Shown here: piece by piece, positions 43,596-56,900 of the stretch
How the letters are laid out: the number at the start of each line of letters is the position of its first letter
How positions within the stretch are numbered: the stretch's first letter is position 1
Assembly: GCF_964199755.1 (NCBI RefSeq)
Contig: NC_133898.1
Coordinates: 130,756,224-130,820,223 of the forward strand
DNA: 64,000 nucleotides
Source: Larus michahellis
Taxonomy: Eukaryota; Chordata; Aves; Charadriiformes; Laridae
Direction: 5' to 3'
Made by a program: the position numbers and the translations under genes
The notes under the pieces: generated by a model
Databases searched by the model: none
The model's input: only the letters and a program-made list of their open reading frames with translations
Told to the model about the DNA's origin: nothing

Positions 43596-44842
43596 GTGAG
43601 TGGGGTTGGGGGGGGGTGGGGACAAAGGGGGACAGGCGGCTGCGGGGGGAGGGGGATGGATCGCCCCCAACTTCCCGCGTGGGGTGGGCGCAGAGGGGCC
43701 GGTGTCTCCCCGAGCATCCCCCGCCACCCCCAGCATGGGATGCAGGAGGGGGGGAGCGAGGTCTGACACGACCCCCCCACCCCCCCTCGAGGTGACGCCA
43801 CCCCCGTCACACTCCTCGGGGTGACACGGGTGATGTCTCTCCCCCGTGGGAGTGGGACCGGAGGCCGGGGATGCTGCTCCCTGCTCCTGGGGCGGGGGGG
43901 CGGCGGGAGCTGGGGGTCCCCACGGAGCACAGCACCCATGCGCTGAGAGCCGCGGGGGTGCAGGGGGTGAGTTTGGGAGTGCTCAGCGGGTCCCACTTAG
44001 CGGGCGATTTTAACTCCTTCCGCACCAGAACCCGGCTGGGGGCTGGGGGGTGGTTTTCCCCCCCCAAGTTGGGTGCTGTGATGAAACCTCGGTGGCAGCG
44101 GTGTCACAGCCTCCCCAGGGCTGACGGCACTCACTGTCCCATCCCTGGGACCAGCCCAACTCAAGCCTCTTGACCAGAGGGGCAGTGACAGCAGGATCGG
44201 GCCCGTGGGGACAGCAGGCTCGGCTCACGGTCAGGGTGCTGGGGTACCTAGAGGTGGTGTGAGTGCGGGGGTACCCCAAGCTCTACGGGTGAAAGAGGTC
44301 CTGGGGGGGCTTGAATGCATACACTGAGCCCCCATCTCCCCATCCCTGGGGAGGGACAGATGTCCAGGGCGTGCTCGGAGAGGACACCAAGGCTGGACAT
44401 CCGCAGGGCACGTGGTGGCACACGGGTGGGTGGCAGGAGCCCCTCCTTGGCCAATGAGCGAGGGGTGTGTGGTGGCAGTGGGCATTTCACTGAGCTGCAA
44501 GGACGCAGGCAGGACCAGGCGGTGGTGGACCCGTGGTCCTGCTGAGCTCGCCCACCAGCTGTTCCCTGCATTCGCTGAGGGGGTCTGGCTCTCGTCTTGG
44601 GGGGCACTGCCAAGCCCAGCCTCGGGCAAGTCAAGAAGCCACACGTTGAGCTGTGGTGCTCAGCTCTGCCGAGCTCCCTTGGCAGCAGGTCTGTGTCCCC
44701 AGCACCAGCCCACACCACCTCGCACTGGGCCGTGGTGGCAGAGCCATGCGGGGTATGGGATTAGCCAGGATCAGGCCCCTGCCATGTCGGGATATTCCAT
44801 AGCCACCAAGAACCATCTCACGCGCCTGTTCTGCTCCACCAG
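43596..44842 (+). other. SCARA5 intron 1
   Basis: Donor GTGAGT, acceptor CTGCTCCACCAG. GC-rich, no CR1, no gene. Confidence 0.5.
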
Positions 44843-44964
44843 CAGCAGGAGGATGGAGAACAAAGCCATGTACCTTCACACCTTCAATGAGAGAGAGAAT
44901 GGCTCCATCTTCGAGGAGCCCTTCGAGGGGAGGAACCTCTCCAAACTCAACCTCTGCGAGGACG
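44843..44964 (+). CDS. SCARA5: SCARA5 exon 2, first coding exon
   Basis: Ten bases of leader and then ATG at 44853; 37 codons plus one base, [20 protein letters not shown] to NLCED; donor GTGAGT at 44965. The cytoplasmic tail is acidic, as in mammals. The acceptor (CTCCACCAG) could be three or six bases further along. Confidence 0.9.
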
Positions 44965-47900
44965 GTGAGTATGGGCTCCACGTCCTGCTTGGTCCGGGGG
45001 GGCTTTGAACCTGGTGGTAGAAACCTGGAGAGACTCTGTGGGGCGAAATGGGAGCTTGGGTTGCTCAGGAAGGAGCTCAGCAATTTGTCCCCATGCAGGT
45101 AAAGGTCCTCCAGGTCCCAGGGCACCAGAGCAGAGGAGCAATCCCTGCCCCAGGTGTCCAGGGTGAGGGTGCCTTGGTGGAATTAGCACCATGATGAATG
45201 TGTGTGACCCAAACAGAGCAGGAAACTCCTCCTCTCCTCACTGGGAGAAACAGGGAATCCCATTGCAAGGAGGTTTCTGTGCCTACTCTTCTGTCCCCCC
45301 CTTTCTGGTCTGATGGGGTGATGACAGACCCAGGGCACCGTGGATCTCTCGAGGTGCCCAGGATCTCATTTGGTTCTGCCACTGACAAGGGCTGTGCTCC
45401 AAGGAAAGTCGTTGTGCTTGCTAAAGGCTGATTTTTGAGGTTTTGGGTTTTTTTTTCTCGTCTTCTGGCTGTCTTGCATGTGGCCTTGTCCAGAGATGCC
45501 CCGCAGTGAGGGTGGCAGCAGGACACTGTGGGACCTGCTTGCATCTCCTGCCCGTCTTAGCTGGCCTCTATCTCCACTGCAGACTTGCTGAGCTCTTTTC
45601 CTTCACTCTTGCCCCACAAAATGCTGTTCATGTTCCACCAGCTCCAGGCTTGGTCTCCAACCAAACGGCCCTGATGAATTTTTCCCGAGGTCTTCGCAGC
45701 CCAGGTGGGAGAGGGTGGCAGAGTTGGGTCCTCATGTAGAGATGAGCAACCTGGGCTGGTGGGAGGTGTCCCTGCCCAGGGCAGGAGGGTTGGAACTGGA
45801 TGGTCTTTAAGGTCCCTTCCAACCCAAACCATTCTGTGGTTCAATGTGAGGTCCCCTTCACTGGCAGCTTTACTTAGAGACCTGTGGGGCTGCTGGGGAA
45901 ACTGGTCTTGTTCTGAGCCGGCTTCCCAGCACCACTGTCCCCCACCACAAGGATGGGATCAGGGTGATGGGGGACTCACCTTCCTGGGTTTAGGCATGAG
46001 GGACATCCCTGGGATGTGGTGGAGAGTCCTGGGTGCTTCCAGAGGGCAGCCCATGGCCAGGATGGGCCACATCCAGGCACTGAGCGAGCCAGGAGCACCC
46101 AGCCCTGGACAAATAGCTGCTGGATGCTGGTGGCTCCTGGTGGTTATTGCAAGAGGAGACGTGGCGTCACTGTGTGGGGTCTTCTCCTGCCCTCCAGCCC
46201 CTGGGACAGGGATAGCTTTGAGTCCGGAGGGTGGATTTTCCACCCGGGTGAAAGCTGAGTCTCGATGCAGTTCCCCACACTTGATGTCACCCTGCAAGGG
46301 TCCCCCTGCTCTCAGTGGCGTGTCTGCTCTTGCCTCTGCCCACCTTCCTGCTGCCCGCTCGTAAAATCCAGCACCCATCCCACCTTCCTGCAGCAGAGAG
46401 AGGGGCAGATCCTGACCACGGGCTGTCCCCGTGCTCTGTCACGCTGCAGATGTGGCGGGGGGATGGTGGAGCCTGAAGGGAGTGACACTGGAAGAGATGG
46501 GAGGTGTCTACTAGGTCCAAGGGTTGGTGTCTTCTAGGGCCGCCATCGCCAGCAGAGACCTTGCGCTTGCATGGAGTGATGGCAGGGAGGGTTCCAGGTA
46601 TCTCCCTGGCTTTGGTATTTTTGTGGCAGGTTGCCCTGGGTCTCTGAGGGCAAATCTGCTCATCCATAAGTCACCCCGATGCAGAGCTGGCCCTCCGAGG
46701 AACCCCGTTCCCACGGGAGAGGGTGCTGGAAGGACACTTGTGGGGCTGTGTCTGGCCTTCAGATGCACGGGGCAGGGGTAAGGTCAACCTTGAGGACTTC
46801 ACCATGAGGATGGGACCACCCGGGTCCCTCCTGGGCTCGTGGCAAGTGTTCGGCGTGGGGCTGAGGACCACTGCGGCAACCTGCCGCTTGCCATGACCCC
46901 AAGGACAGCTGCCCTGGACCACCCCCCTCCCAGGGCTCAGGGGACAACAAATCCTGGCTGCTTTCAGCCTCCTGCCTTCTGTACCCCCCCTGACCGGGCG
47001 GGCCGCCGCTCCAGCTCCCCTGGGCATGGGCAGGGGGAGGAAATATTTGCTTTTCCCCTTGGTTACTGGCCGGAGCCTGCCCATGGGCTCCGCGGAGCGG
47101 GCTGTTGTGAAAACCCTGCTTACGCAGCTGCGGTCCCTCCTGCTCTTCCCAGAGCAGCACAAGAGGAGTGGGTGGTTCGGGGCCCGGGGCCAGCTCCTCC
47201 CGGAGTCCCCCAGGACCTGATATAAGTGTTAATGTCAGAAAAATATTGCAGCTTTCCTCATCCTGAAACCTTCGGCTCCATCTGTTTGGCCGGTGACAGC
47301 AAATGGGAGCGGCGTGCGGGTAATGAATTGCAGATGGAGGGGTCCCCCCAGGAGCGGCACCGCCTTTCGCACCTGAGCTGGGGCGCCTGGAGCACCCCAC
47401 ATCCCCGTGGGGTCCCCGTGGGGTGTCAGCGAGCCTGACCTCAGCGCTTGATCATTTCGGAGCCCCAAAATGGGGCTGAGTTAAGCGATACGCCCAGCGT
47501 AACCCTTCGCTGGCTGGAGGCTTTTGCAAAACCTCCCTGTCCTCCAGCAGGACAGACACACGGACCAGCAAGGGAAGGGCTCCTGCCAGGCTGGGGACAC
47601 CCCCAACCCCTCGTACCTCCTCTCCATCTCTGGCACCCCAAGGGCCAGCTTGGTCCCACAGGGAGAATCGTAAAATAGTTTGGGTGGGAAGGGACCTTAA
47701 AGCCCACCCCGTGCCACCCCCCGCCCTGGGCAGGGACACCTCCCACCAGCCCAGGTTGCTCCAAGCCCCGGCCAACCTGGCCTTGGTTGGTGAGCTTCTG
47801 CCCCATGGATGGGAGGTGGGATGGGGTGAGGCCCCAAAACCCAACAGGGAAGGTCTTCGCTGGAACTGGGCATTGCTGATGGCCATGGATGAGCGTGATC

Positions 47901-50900
47901 TCCTCCCCAGGAGGCTGGCTTTGGGGCCACGATGCTTCACCCTTTCTGCTGGGTTGATGCAGGCTCTGGATCGGTTCTACGCTGTTTCTCAGGGCTTAAA
48001 GGGCAGAAAGCAACGGGATGGAGCCACCCAAATGTCAAGGAGGTGGGAGTTTGGGACTCTTCCTTCACCCTTTGTTGGTGTCTCCTTGGAGATGTCTCAG
48101 ATCTGGCAAGGGTGCAAAACCAGGCAGTGCTTGTTGACCTGGCCTGAAGTTGCCGTTTCTCAGCTGCTCTAAGAAACCTTGTATTCCTGCAAGGGTCCAA
48201 CAGACAAATGCAGGCACCCAACGCCCTGCACCCTGTCCCGGCAGCACAGTGTCACCCAGAGAGCCAAGGCGTCAGGCTGAAGCATCACTGCAGCCTTGGG
48301 GCTGGGGACAGAGGGATGCAGGGGCTGTGTCCAGATCGGGCTCTGGCTCCTAAGACCTAAGACCACGACCTGGCCCAGATTTCAACTAGGCTTGAGCTTT
48401 GAACACGTGCAAAGCCCAAAACCAGATGACTTCACTGCTGTTGGGTTCATGGCTGGAGAGCCTTTCATAGAATCATAAAATGGTTTGGGTTCGAAGGGAC
48501 CTTGAAGATGCCATCTTGTTCCAACCCCCTGCCCTGGGCAGGGACACCTCTGACTTTCCTTCCCTCTTCTTTCCTTGCGTTTTCCTCCTGGCTACAGCAG
48601 TGTCGAAGAGGCGCTGGATCCCAGGGAGTGCAGGAGAGGACAAGCAGGGGCCGGCAAGGATGTCAGGGTCCAGGCACCTTAGAATAATAGAATGGGTTGG
48701 GTTGGAAGGGACCTTTAAAGGAGTCGTAGTTGAACCCCAGCCGGCAGCCAGAACCACGCAGCCACTCGCTCACTCCCCCCTGGTGGGATGGGAGAGGGAA
48801 TGGGAAGAGGAAAAGTGAGGAAAAACTCGTGGGTTGAGATAAGGACAGTTTAAAGGTAGAGCAAAAGCAGCGCACACAAGCAAAGCAAACCAAGGAATTC
48901 ATTCCCTGTTCCCCATCGTGGGCGGAGGTTCAGCATCCCCAGGGAAGCCGGGATCCATCGCACATAACGGCGACTTGGGAAGACAAACACCATCACACCC
49001 AACATCCCCCCTTTCCTCCTTCTCCCCCCAGCTTTATACACCGGGCATGACGTCCCATGGCATGGAATGCCCCTGGAGTCAGTCGGGGTCCCGGCTGTGT
49101 CCCCTCCCAAGTCCTTGCCTTCTCCCAGCCCATCACTGGTGGGGTGGGCTGAGGAGCAGAAGAGGCCGTGAGAGCTCAGCAACAACCAGTGCGCTATCAC
49201 ACTGTTCCCATCCCAAATCCAAAACACGGCACTATGCCAGCTGCTAGCAAAAAAGTCAACTCCATCCCAGCTGAAACCATGACAAAAGGCCACCTCCCTG
49301 CCCTGGGCAGAGACATCTTCAACAAGACCAGGTTGCTCCAAGCCCCGTCCAACCTGGCCTTGAACCCCTCCAGGGATGGGGCAGCCACAGCTTCTCTGGG
49401 CAACCTGGGTGTTGCCGAAATTATATTTGCAATATTTTCTCCTGATGGGAGATGGTGTGTGATGCTCTCCCTGACCTCCCGCTCTGCCCCCCAGGTCCCG
49501 GGCGGAGGATGAAGGCAGCGGGACGCTGCGGCCGGCTGGGCTCCTTGGCAGCACTGAAATACGCCGTGGTGGGACTCTACCTCCTCGTCTTCCTCATCCT
49601 CGTTGGGGTCTTCATCCTCGCAGGTAAAGGCTGAGCCTGGGTCCTCCCTCCATGGTGCAACGGCACCCTAGGGAGGAATAACCCCCTGCACCAGGACAGG
49701 TTGGGGGTGACCTGCTGGAGAGCAGCTCTGTGGAAAGAGACCTGGGAGTCCTGGGGGACAACAGGATGCCCATGGGCCAGCAATGTGCCCTCGTGGCCAA
49801 GAAGGCCAATGGCATCCTGGGGGGCAGCAAGAAGAGCGTGGCCAGCAGGTGGAGGGAGGTCATCCTCCCCCTCTGCTCTGCCCTGGGGAGGCCACAGCTG
49901 GAGCACTGGGGCCAGTTCTGGGCTCCCTGGTTCCAGAAGGACAGGGAACTGCTGGAGAGGGGACAGCAAAGGGCTACCGAGATGCTGAGGGGACTGGAAC
50001 ATCTCTCTGATGAGGAAAGGCTGAGGGATTTGGGTCTTTTCAGTCTGGAAAAAAGACGGCTGAGGGGGGACCTTATCAACGCTTGTAAATACTGAAAGGG
50101 GGGGTGTCAGGAGGATGGGGCCAGGCTCTTCTCAGTGGTGCCCGGGGACAGGACAAGGGGTAACGGGCACAAACTTGACCATGGGAAGTTCCATCTCAAC
50201 ATGAGGAGGAACTTCTTTGCTGTGAGGGTGGCAGAGCCCTGGCACAGGCTGCCCAGAGAGGTGGGGGAGTCTCCGTCTCTGGAGACATTCCAACCCCGCC
50301 TGGACGCGTTCCTGTGCCACCTGCTCTGGGTGACCTTGCTCTGGCCAGGGGTTGGACGGGATGATCTCCAGAGGGCCCTTCCAACCCCTGCCAGTCTGGG
50401 ATTCCCCTGTGCATGAGCTCAGACAACTGGGTCTGGCCATGGACATGGAACCACGTTTCTGCTCCCTCTGCAGAGGTGTTTGGGAGGGTTTTCCATGCCA
50501 TCCAGGGGAGGAAAATATGGGATCCATCTTCCAGCTCTTTGGGGACAACAACATGAGCCCATACCAGCTCCATACGGCATATCCAGAGCGGTTTTGGTTT
50601 AAGCTTTGAGGCTGGAGTCGCTGCAGGGTCTGAGCATCATGTGCTGGGGATGGAGAAGCTCAGGAGCCCAGCGTTTGGGGCTGGAATCGTTCCCACCCCT
50701 CGGTCACGGCTGCTGGGTTTGCACCGACCCCCCCCGTATTTCGCTTGGGGCGAGGATAAACGCCGGCTCCACCAGCGATGGAGACGCGGGCAGGGTGTTA
50801 TCCTCCCACAGCACACCCCGCACGTGCCGGCAAAGCTGCTGCTTCCCTTCTCCGTCGTTTTGGGGAGCGCGGGGATGGGAAAAAGCCGCTCGCAAATGCT

Positions 50901-53900
50901 TCTAATTGCTCCCAGCCCCAGCGCATCCCTGCGCACACATCCCATGGGGGCCGCCTCGCCGCCGGCTTGTTTTCCTCCTCTCCTCGTCGTGCTGGAAGCA
51001 GTTTGGGAAGATGCTTAATCCGAGATACACGCCCCCTCCGGCCCTTGCACCCATCCCACCCCCATGTGGGGCTCTGCGGGGTCAGGGGGGGCGTTGGATG
51101 GGTGGCAGCGGGTGGGAAATGCCACCACCAAGGACCAGCTCCTCGCTTCCCACCCACCTCCTTCCCAGCTTTAACCCCAGCATCTGTGGGGGGGGAGGGG
51201 GGTGGATCTGGGGACCCCCTTTTCCAGCCCCAAATCGCCCCCAGCTGCCCCCGCGCCATCCCTTCGGGGGTGATTTTCGGTGCCTCGCCTGCTGCAGGCA
51301 GCCCCGTTTTCTTTTTTTTTTGCAAAGGGTGGGTTTAGGGTTTGGGTTTTTTTTTTTTTCAGGGCTAGGGAAGGGACAGAGAAGGTTTCGCTGGAATTTT
51401 GAAGCCTCTCCCACTTATTTCTTGCATGACATTGTTCGAATGTTGTTGTTGGCCCGCGAAAGCCTGAGCGAGGGATGCCATGAATTGTGCAAAGAGCTCG
51501 GGACGGGGTTTTTGTCCGGGGCTGAGCTACAGCTGCTCGCCCCAAAGCAGCTCCAGCAACAGCAATAACGTTACGGCATCGGGGAGAACTGGAGGCTCCA
51601 CGGGCACCCGCAAAACCCCACCTCTGGGAGATTCCCGTGACGGGCAGGATTCCAGCTCGATCCCAGTAAAACCACCTTACCCCCCTGAGCTGTGGACCGC
51701 AATCTTGGGGGGGGAAGGGCAAAATGAAGAGGAAAAAATCATCTCTATCGTTATTGCTCTCTGCGTGTGTTGAACTTCGAGCCAAGCCTCTGGGATTTGG
51801 ATGTGGCTGACTCAAGTGCTGGAGCCAGCCGTGCCAACCGCCGGTGCCCGGAGCGGCCTTATCACGCCAAGGAAAACCACAGGCACAGGGTGGTCTTGTG
51901 GCTGGGGACACGGGGAGGAGACCCCATCCAGCTGGGAGCCACATGGAGCCCAGGGAGACAACCCTGATGCTCCTCAGCTTCAGGTGTCTGCGGCTGAAAC
52001 CTTGATGTTGGAGCTGATGGTCCTCGGACCATCCAGGACCAACCAGGACTGGTCCAAGACCACCTTGGTCCAGGACTGGGTATTCGTGGGCATCCTTAAT
52101 GGTGGTGGCTTGGTTTTCCCATGGAAAATCCCACTTTGTGCTACTGGAGACCAGAGAGCAGCGTGTCAGAGCTGAGACCTTCTGCCCAGCGTCCCTCAGA
52201 AGGGGTCCCTCAGAAGTAGCCTTGTTCTCACCTGCTCCTTGGGCTGGGAAGAGCTGGCCGCGATGCTGTAAGAGGAACATCACCGTTGGATGCCATCCCT
52301 GCCCTCCTACGTCCGTGGTGAGGACCCTGCTCGGAGCAGGTCCCACCTGGAGCAGACACCATTCCACCCGGAGCAAATGACCATGGGGTGTCCGGCTCAT
52401 CTCCAGACCTGATGCTCTTTGGAGAGGGATGCGGAGCTGCGATACCCCACCTGCTCCCCAAATTCCAGCTCTCCCCACGCTGCCTGGGCAAGGGGCAACC
52501 CTGCCCCTTGGGCCATGCCCTGCGCTGCCAGCACCCCTCCACCCGGCAGCACGGAGCGGGGATGCTCCACCGGCTTCCCATCCTGCCCACGGAAAAGGAG
52601 GGAAATTCCCCAAAAGCCTCCCTGGGAAGGACATATGCCTGCAAACATGCACAGAAACCTGCGCGAGCGTGCAAACACACACTTGCACGCCCCACGGTGC
52701 TTCCCAGGAGGTAAATTCCCCCATGGAGATACCTCCCCCCCGCCAAACACCTCCTGGTGTCCCCAGCACGTGGACCTGGTGGTTTTGGCAAAGCAGGTCC
52801 CCCAAGGCATCGTTTGGAAGCCGCCTTGGGCAGGTGTCCTGGCGACTCCGTGGAAATGGGTTAGAAAATGAGTAAACTGCTAAAAATACTGTCAACCACC
52901 TCGGAGCTGCGGAAACAGGATGTTTTCGGCAACGGAGCCGGCGTGGTTTCAGCCCAGCCTGCTTTTCATATCCTCCCTCGCAAGCCTGGCAGCAGTTTTC
53001 TGGCTCCTGGAGACTCATGCTCCCTTTCTCCCCATCCCTGACTCCCCCCTCATCCCCCCCCAAAAAAGCACCTAACCCAAAATTAGGACTTCGATCTCGC
53101 CTTTTTTGCAAGGTTTTGGGTTAAATCCCAGCTGCCTGCATGCACTTTGGTGTTTGAACCCGAATCCCCCACCTGGCCCCACACCCGGGTGCCCAGCCCT
53201 GAGCAGCGGGAGGCCAGGCAGGGCTCGTTAGGACGCGGCTAATGAGCCCAGGTGGTTTTGTGTGGGCATCTGAACCGGTCATCGGGATGGGCATCCCACC
53301 TGCGCCCCATCTCCGTGCTCATATTTGCGTTGAGAGCCGGCCAGGTTTCCAGGCAGAAGCGCCCAAGGAAAGGAGCACCTTCCGTTTCAGGAGTTGTAGC
53401 CCCAAAACTCAAGGATGCTGGTGGAGACGAAGGCGACAGACCCAGCCCCATGGATCACAGACCCCCCCATCAGCTCCTGGTCCCTCACTCCAGAGCAGGT
53501 CTGTGCCTGCAGCTGGTGTCTCCCTGGGACACGGGGCAAACCTGAGCTGCCAAAAAGTTACCGGCAGCGGGACCCGCATCCCCATGGCTGATAAGCCCCA
53601 AGGCTGATGCTGGAGCTGAGTGTTGGCTGCTCCCCACCGTCCCATCCTGCCCATCCTTCCCCATACCCTTCTCCTGCAGCTGTTTTTCCAGCCCAGGGCT
53701 TGGTTTCCATCCTTTCGGAAATTCTGGAGATGCTCCCGTGTAGGACTGGGGCTGTAGGACGCTGGGCTCTGAGTGACCTCCTCTAGTTGAAGATGTCCCT
53801 GCCCAGGGCAGGGGGTTGGACTCGATGGCCTTTGAAGGTCCCTTCCCACCCAAACCATTCCGTGATTCTATTCTATGATATTTGGGCTGGAGGTTTGGGA

Positions 53901-56900
53901 TGTCCAGCCCCATTGCCATTGTGCATCCAGTCGCGTGGTGAAGGTCAGGCTCAGTGTCTGCCCCACTTCCTCATGGAAGCCCAGGGGAGCTGGTGGGAAT
54001 ACCCCAGATCCAAATTGCCAGCAGCGCTTCCAGCTTGGAGACCAAACCGAAGTGTCACGGGATCACAGACTGGACGGTGTTGGAAGGGACCTCTGGAGAT
54101 CATCCCGTCCAACCCCCGGCCAGAGCAGGGTCACCCAGAGCAGGTGGCACAGGAACGCGTCCAGGTGGGGTTGGACTGTCTCCAGAGACGGAGACTCCCC
54201 CACCTCTCTGGGCAGCCTGTGCCAGGGCTCTGCCACCCTCACAGCAAAGAAGTTCCTCCTCATGTTGAGATGGAACTTCCCATGGTCAAGTTTGTGCCCA
54301 TTTGTGTCCTGCAAGAGAAGGTTGTGTCACCGAAATCGGGAGCGAACTTCTTAACCCCAATGTAGTCCTAAGAAGCAGCCGTTCTTTTATCTGGCGCCGG
54401 GGACGTGGGGGATCTCCCCGCCTCACGTGGCCACCCAATGCAAGACTCACAGAGACTTCTATCCATACGGGATGTGCGTGGTCCTTACATTTCCCAGCAC
54501 TCAGTGCCGTATTCCTTCCATTTCCAGAACTGACATCCATATTCATTTCCAGAACTCATTTCCCTATTCCCAGCACCTTGGCACACGTGCAGTAAGTCCA
54601 TGAGGGGCTTCATGGCAGGTCTTGGGTGGTTCCTCGTGGTGTGCGGGGGCTGGTCGGAGCTGATAACAGAGGAATCTCTTTGTGTGGGCGGGGGAAGGTG
54701 TGTGTGTGTGGGTGTGGGTGTGTGTGTGCGCGTGCGCGCTGCGTGCATTCGTGTGTGTGCTGTGGCCTGCAGCTCGGCGATGTTCCTGCCTCTGCCTTGC
54801 AGCAGGATGAGTCCATCTGACAGGCACGTAGAAAGTAGGATGCAGGAGAGCTGGGAGGCAGGAGGTTTGGGATGCAGGAGATTTGGGATGCAGGAGAGCT
54901 GGGAGGCTTAGACCTGAGAGTCCTGGTGGACAACAGAATGCCCATGGGTCAGCAATGGGGCCTCGTGGCCAAGAAGGCCAATGGCATCCTGGGGGGCATC
55001 AAGAAGAGTGTGGCCAGCAGGTGGAGGGAGGTCATCCTCCCCCTCTGCTCTGCCCTGGGGAGGCCACAGCTGGAGCACTGGGGCCAGTTCTGGGCTCCCC
55101 GGGTCCAGAAGGACAGGGAACTGCTGGGGAGGGGACAGCAAAGGGCTACCGAGGTGCTGAGGGGACTGGAACATCTCTCTGATGAGGAAAGGCTGAGGGA
55201 TTTGGGTCTTTTCAGTCTGGAAAAAAGACGGCTGAGGGGGGACCTTATCAACGCTTGTAAATACTGAAAGGGGGGTGTCAGGAGGATGGGGCCAGGCTCT
55301 TCTCAGTGGTGCCCGGGGACAGGACAAGAGGTAACGGGCACAAACTTGACCATGGGAAGTTCCATCTCAACATGAGGAGGAACTTCTTTGCTGTGAGGGT
55401 GGCAGAGCCCTGGCACAGGCTGCCCAGAGAGGTGGGGGAGTCTCCGTCTCTGGAGACATTCCAACCCCGCCTGGACGCGTTCCTGTGCCACCTGCTCTGG
55501 GTGACCCTGCTGTGGCCGGGGGTTGGACGGGATGATCTCCAGAGGTCCCTTCCAACCCCTGCCGGTCTGGGATTCTGGGATTCTATGAGGCAGGCAATGT
55601 GGGAGGCAGGAGATTTGGGATGTAGGAGATGTGGGATGCAGGAGAGCTGCTGCCAGCCCTCCCGTGCTGGAGGTGTTGCTGCTTGGAAGGTTCCCAACGT
55701 GGTTTTTGGCTGTGGGATGCTCTGGAGCAGCCTGGCTCACTCCAGGCTTGGGGGCTGCAGTGCCAGAGCTGGGCAGGGGAGAGCCACCGGGATCCCGGCT
55801 GGTTGTTGGAAGCGGTTTACGGGAATTTGGGGAACTCCACTGGCTTTGTAGCTCACCACGGGTGCAAGGCGGGGGCTTCCCAGCCCTCGGCCCCCGCAGG
55901 ACCTGGTGTTGGGGTTATTTCTCCTTGCACTGGCCGCACGGGGTTGCTTATCCCCTTGGAAGCCGTGGTTGTCTCCGCAGCCATGGCGGCCACCCTGGGT
56001 CCAGAAAGATGTGACGGAGCTGCTTTGGTCGCCCGGGGCACAGGCAGCACCCCATCACCAGCCCTATAGCTTTTTTCCCAAGGTCTTTCCTTGCCACTTG
56101 TCCCCTCTCCGGGTGGCCTCGGGCACGCCGCTTGGTTGCTTTCCCCGCTGTGAACCCCCACAGGCAAAGGCTCCCCCCGAGATGGTCCCTGGTGGCAGGG
56201 ACGGGCGATGACCGGTGGTGTTGAGATGTCCCCCCTGCAGGGATGCAGGTGACAAGCAGGGACGTGCAGAGGGGACCAAACAGCATCCTCGTGCCCCAGG
56301 AGGAGAGCTCCGAGCTGGCACGCTGCAGCCCAGCCTGGGAAGCTGGGATAATCCAGCAGCGGGATTAATTAACGGGGGCTAATTAATGGAGGAAAGTTGC
56401 GTTCGGTGCCTGGAAGATGCTCAGCAAATCCGTGACGGCACTCGCCAGCCCATGGCAGAGCTGGGGGGCGGCTGCTCGCCCCACGGTGCTCCCAAAGTCC
56501 CCTCTCTGGGCATGGCGGATCCCCCCTGTCCCCTCCACGTCCCCCCGGGTCCCTCAGCGCTGCCGCGGCGGGTGGCCCCGAGCCCTCGCGTGTGCTCGGC
56601 TGCTCTCGCCCTCTCCTTACTCCCGCGGTTTTAATTCGAACCAAATGCCTTCGCTCGGTCTCTCCTCCGTGGAAATGAGGGGGTGAGCTGCCAGGCCGCT
56701 CCCGCGCCAGCCAAAGCCCCACCGCAGCTTAAAGAACAATACGGATTATTTATTATTTTTCTTTAAAAAAAAAAAAGAAAAAAAAAAATCTCATTATTTG
56801 TGCGGGTTTGGCTTTGAGCCCCCCACCCCCGGGCTGCAGTGTCGATGCAAGATGGGGGGAGAAGACGTTATCCCCTGCCGGGATCAGCGTTTTTGGGGTG

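Larger units (their letters stand above)
43181..43600 (+). promoter_or_regulatory. SCARA5: SCARA5 CpG-rich promoter
   Basis: Very GC- and CpG-rich block with a TATA-like TACAAAA at 43320-43326. A pyrimidine-flanked TCAG at 43351-43354, about 30 bases on, is a plausible initiator. It lies 1.5 kb upstream of the SCARA5 start codon and directly before a non-coding exon that ends in a consensus donor. Confidence 0.6.
44965..49494 (+). other. SCARA5 intron 2
   Basis: 4.5 kb with several CR1 3' ends and a solo LTR; no nested gene found. Confidence 0.7.

Noticed and set aside
42292-43766. 398- and 458-codon Pro-rich ORFs upstream of SCARA5
   Set aside because: They arise from the C-rich minisatellite and CpG-rich promoter, where GC content removes stop codons.
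51171-53111. 646-codon minus-strand ORF
   Set aside because: Lies in a GC-rich intron; no recognisable domain, biased composition and no splice support. A protein search would settle it.
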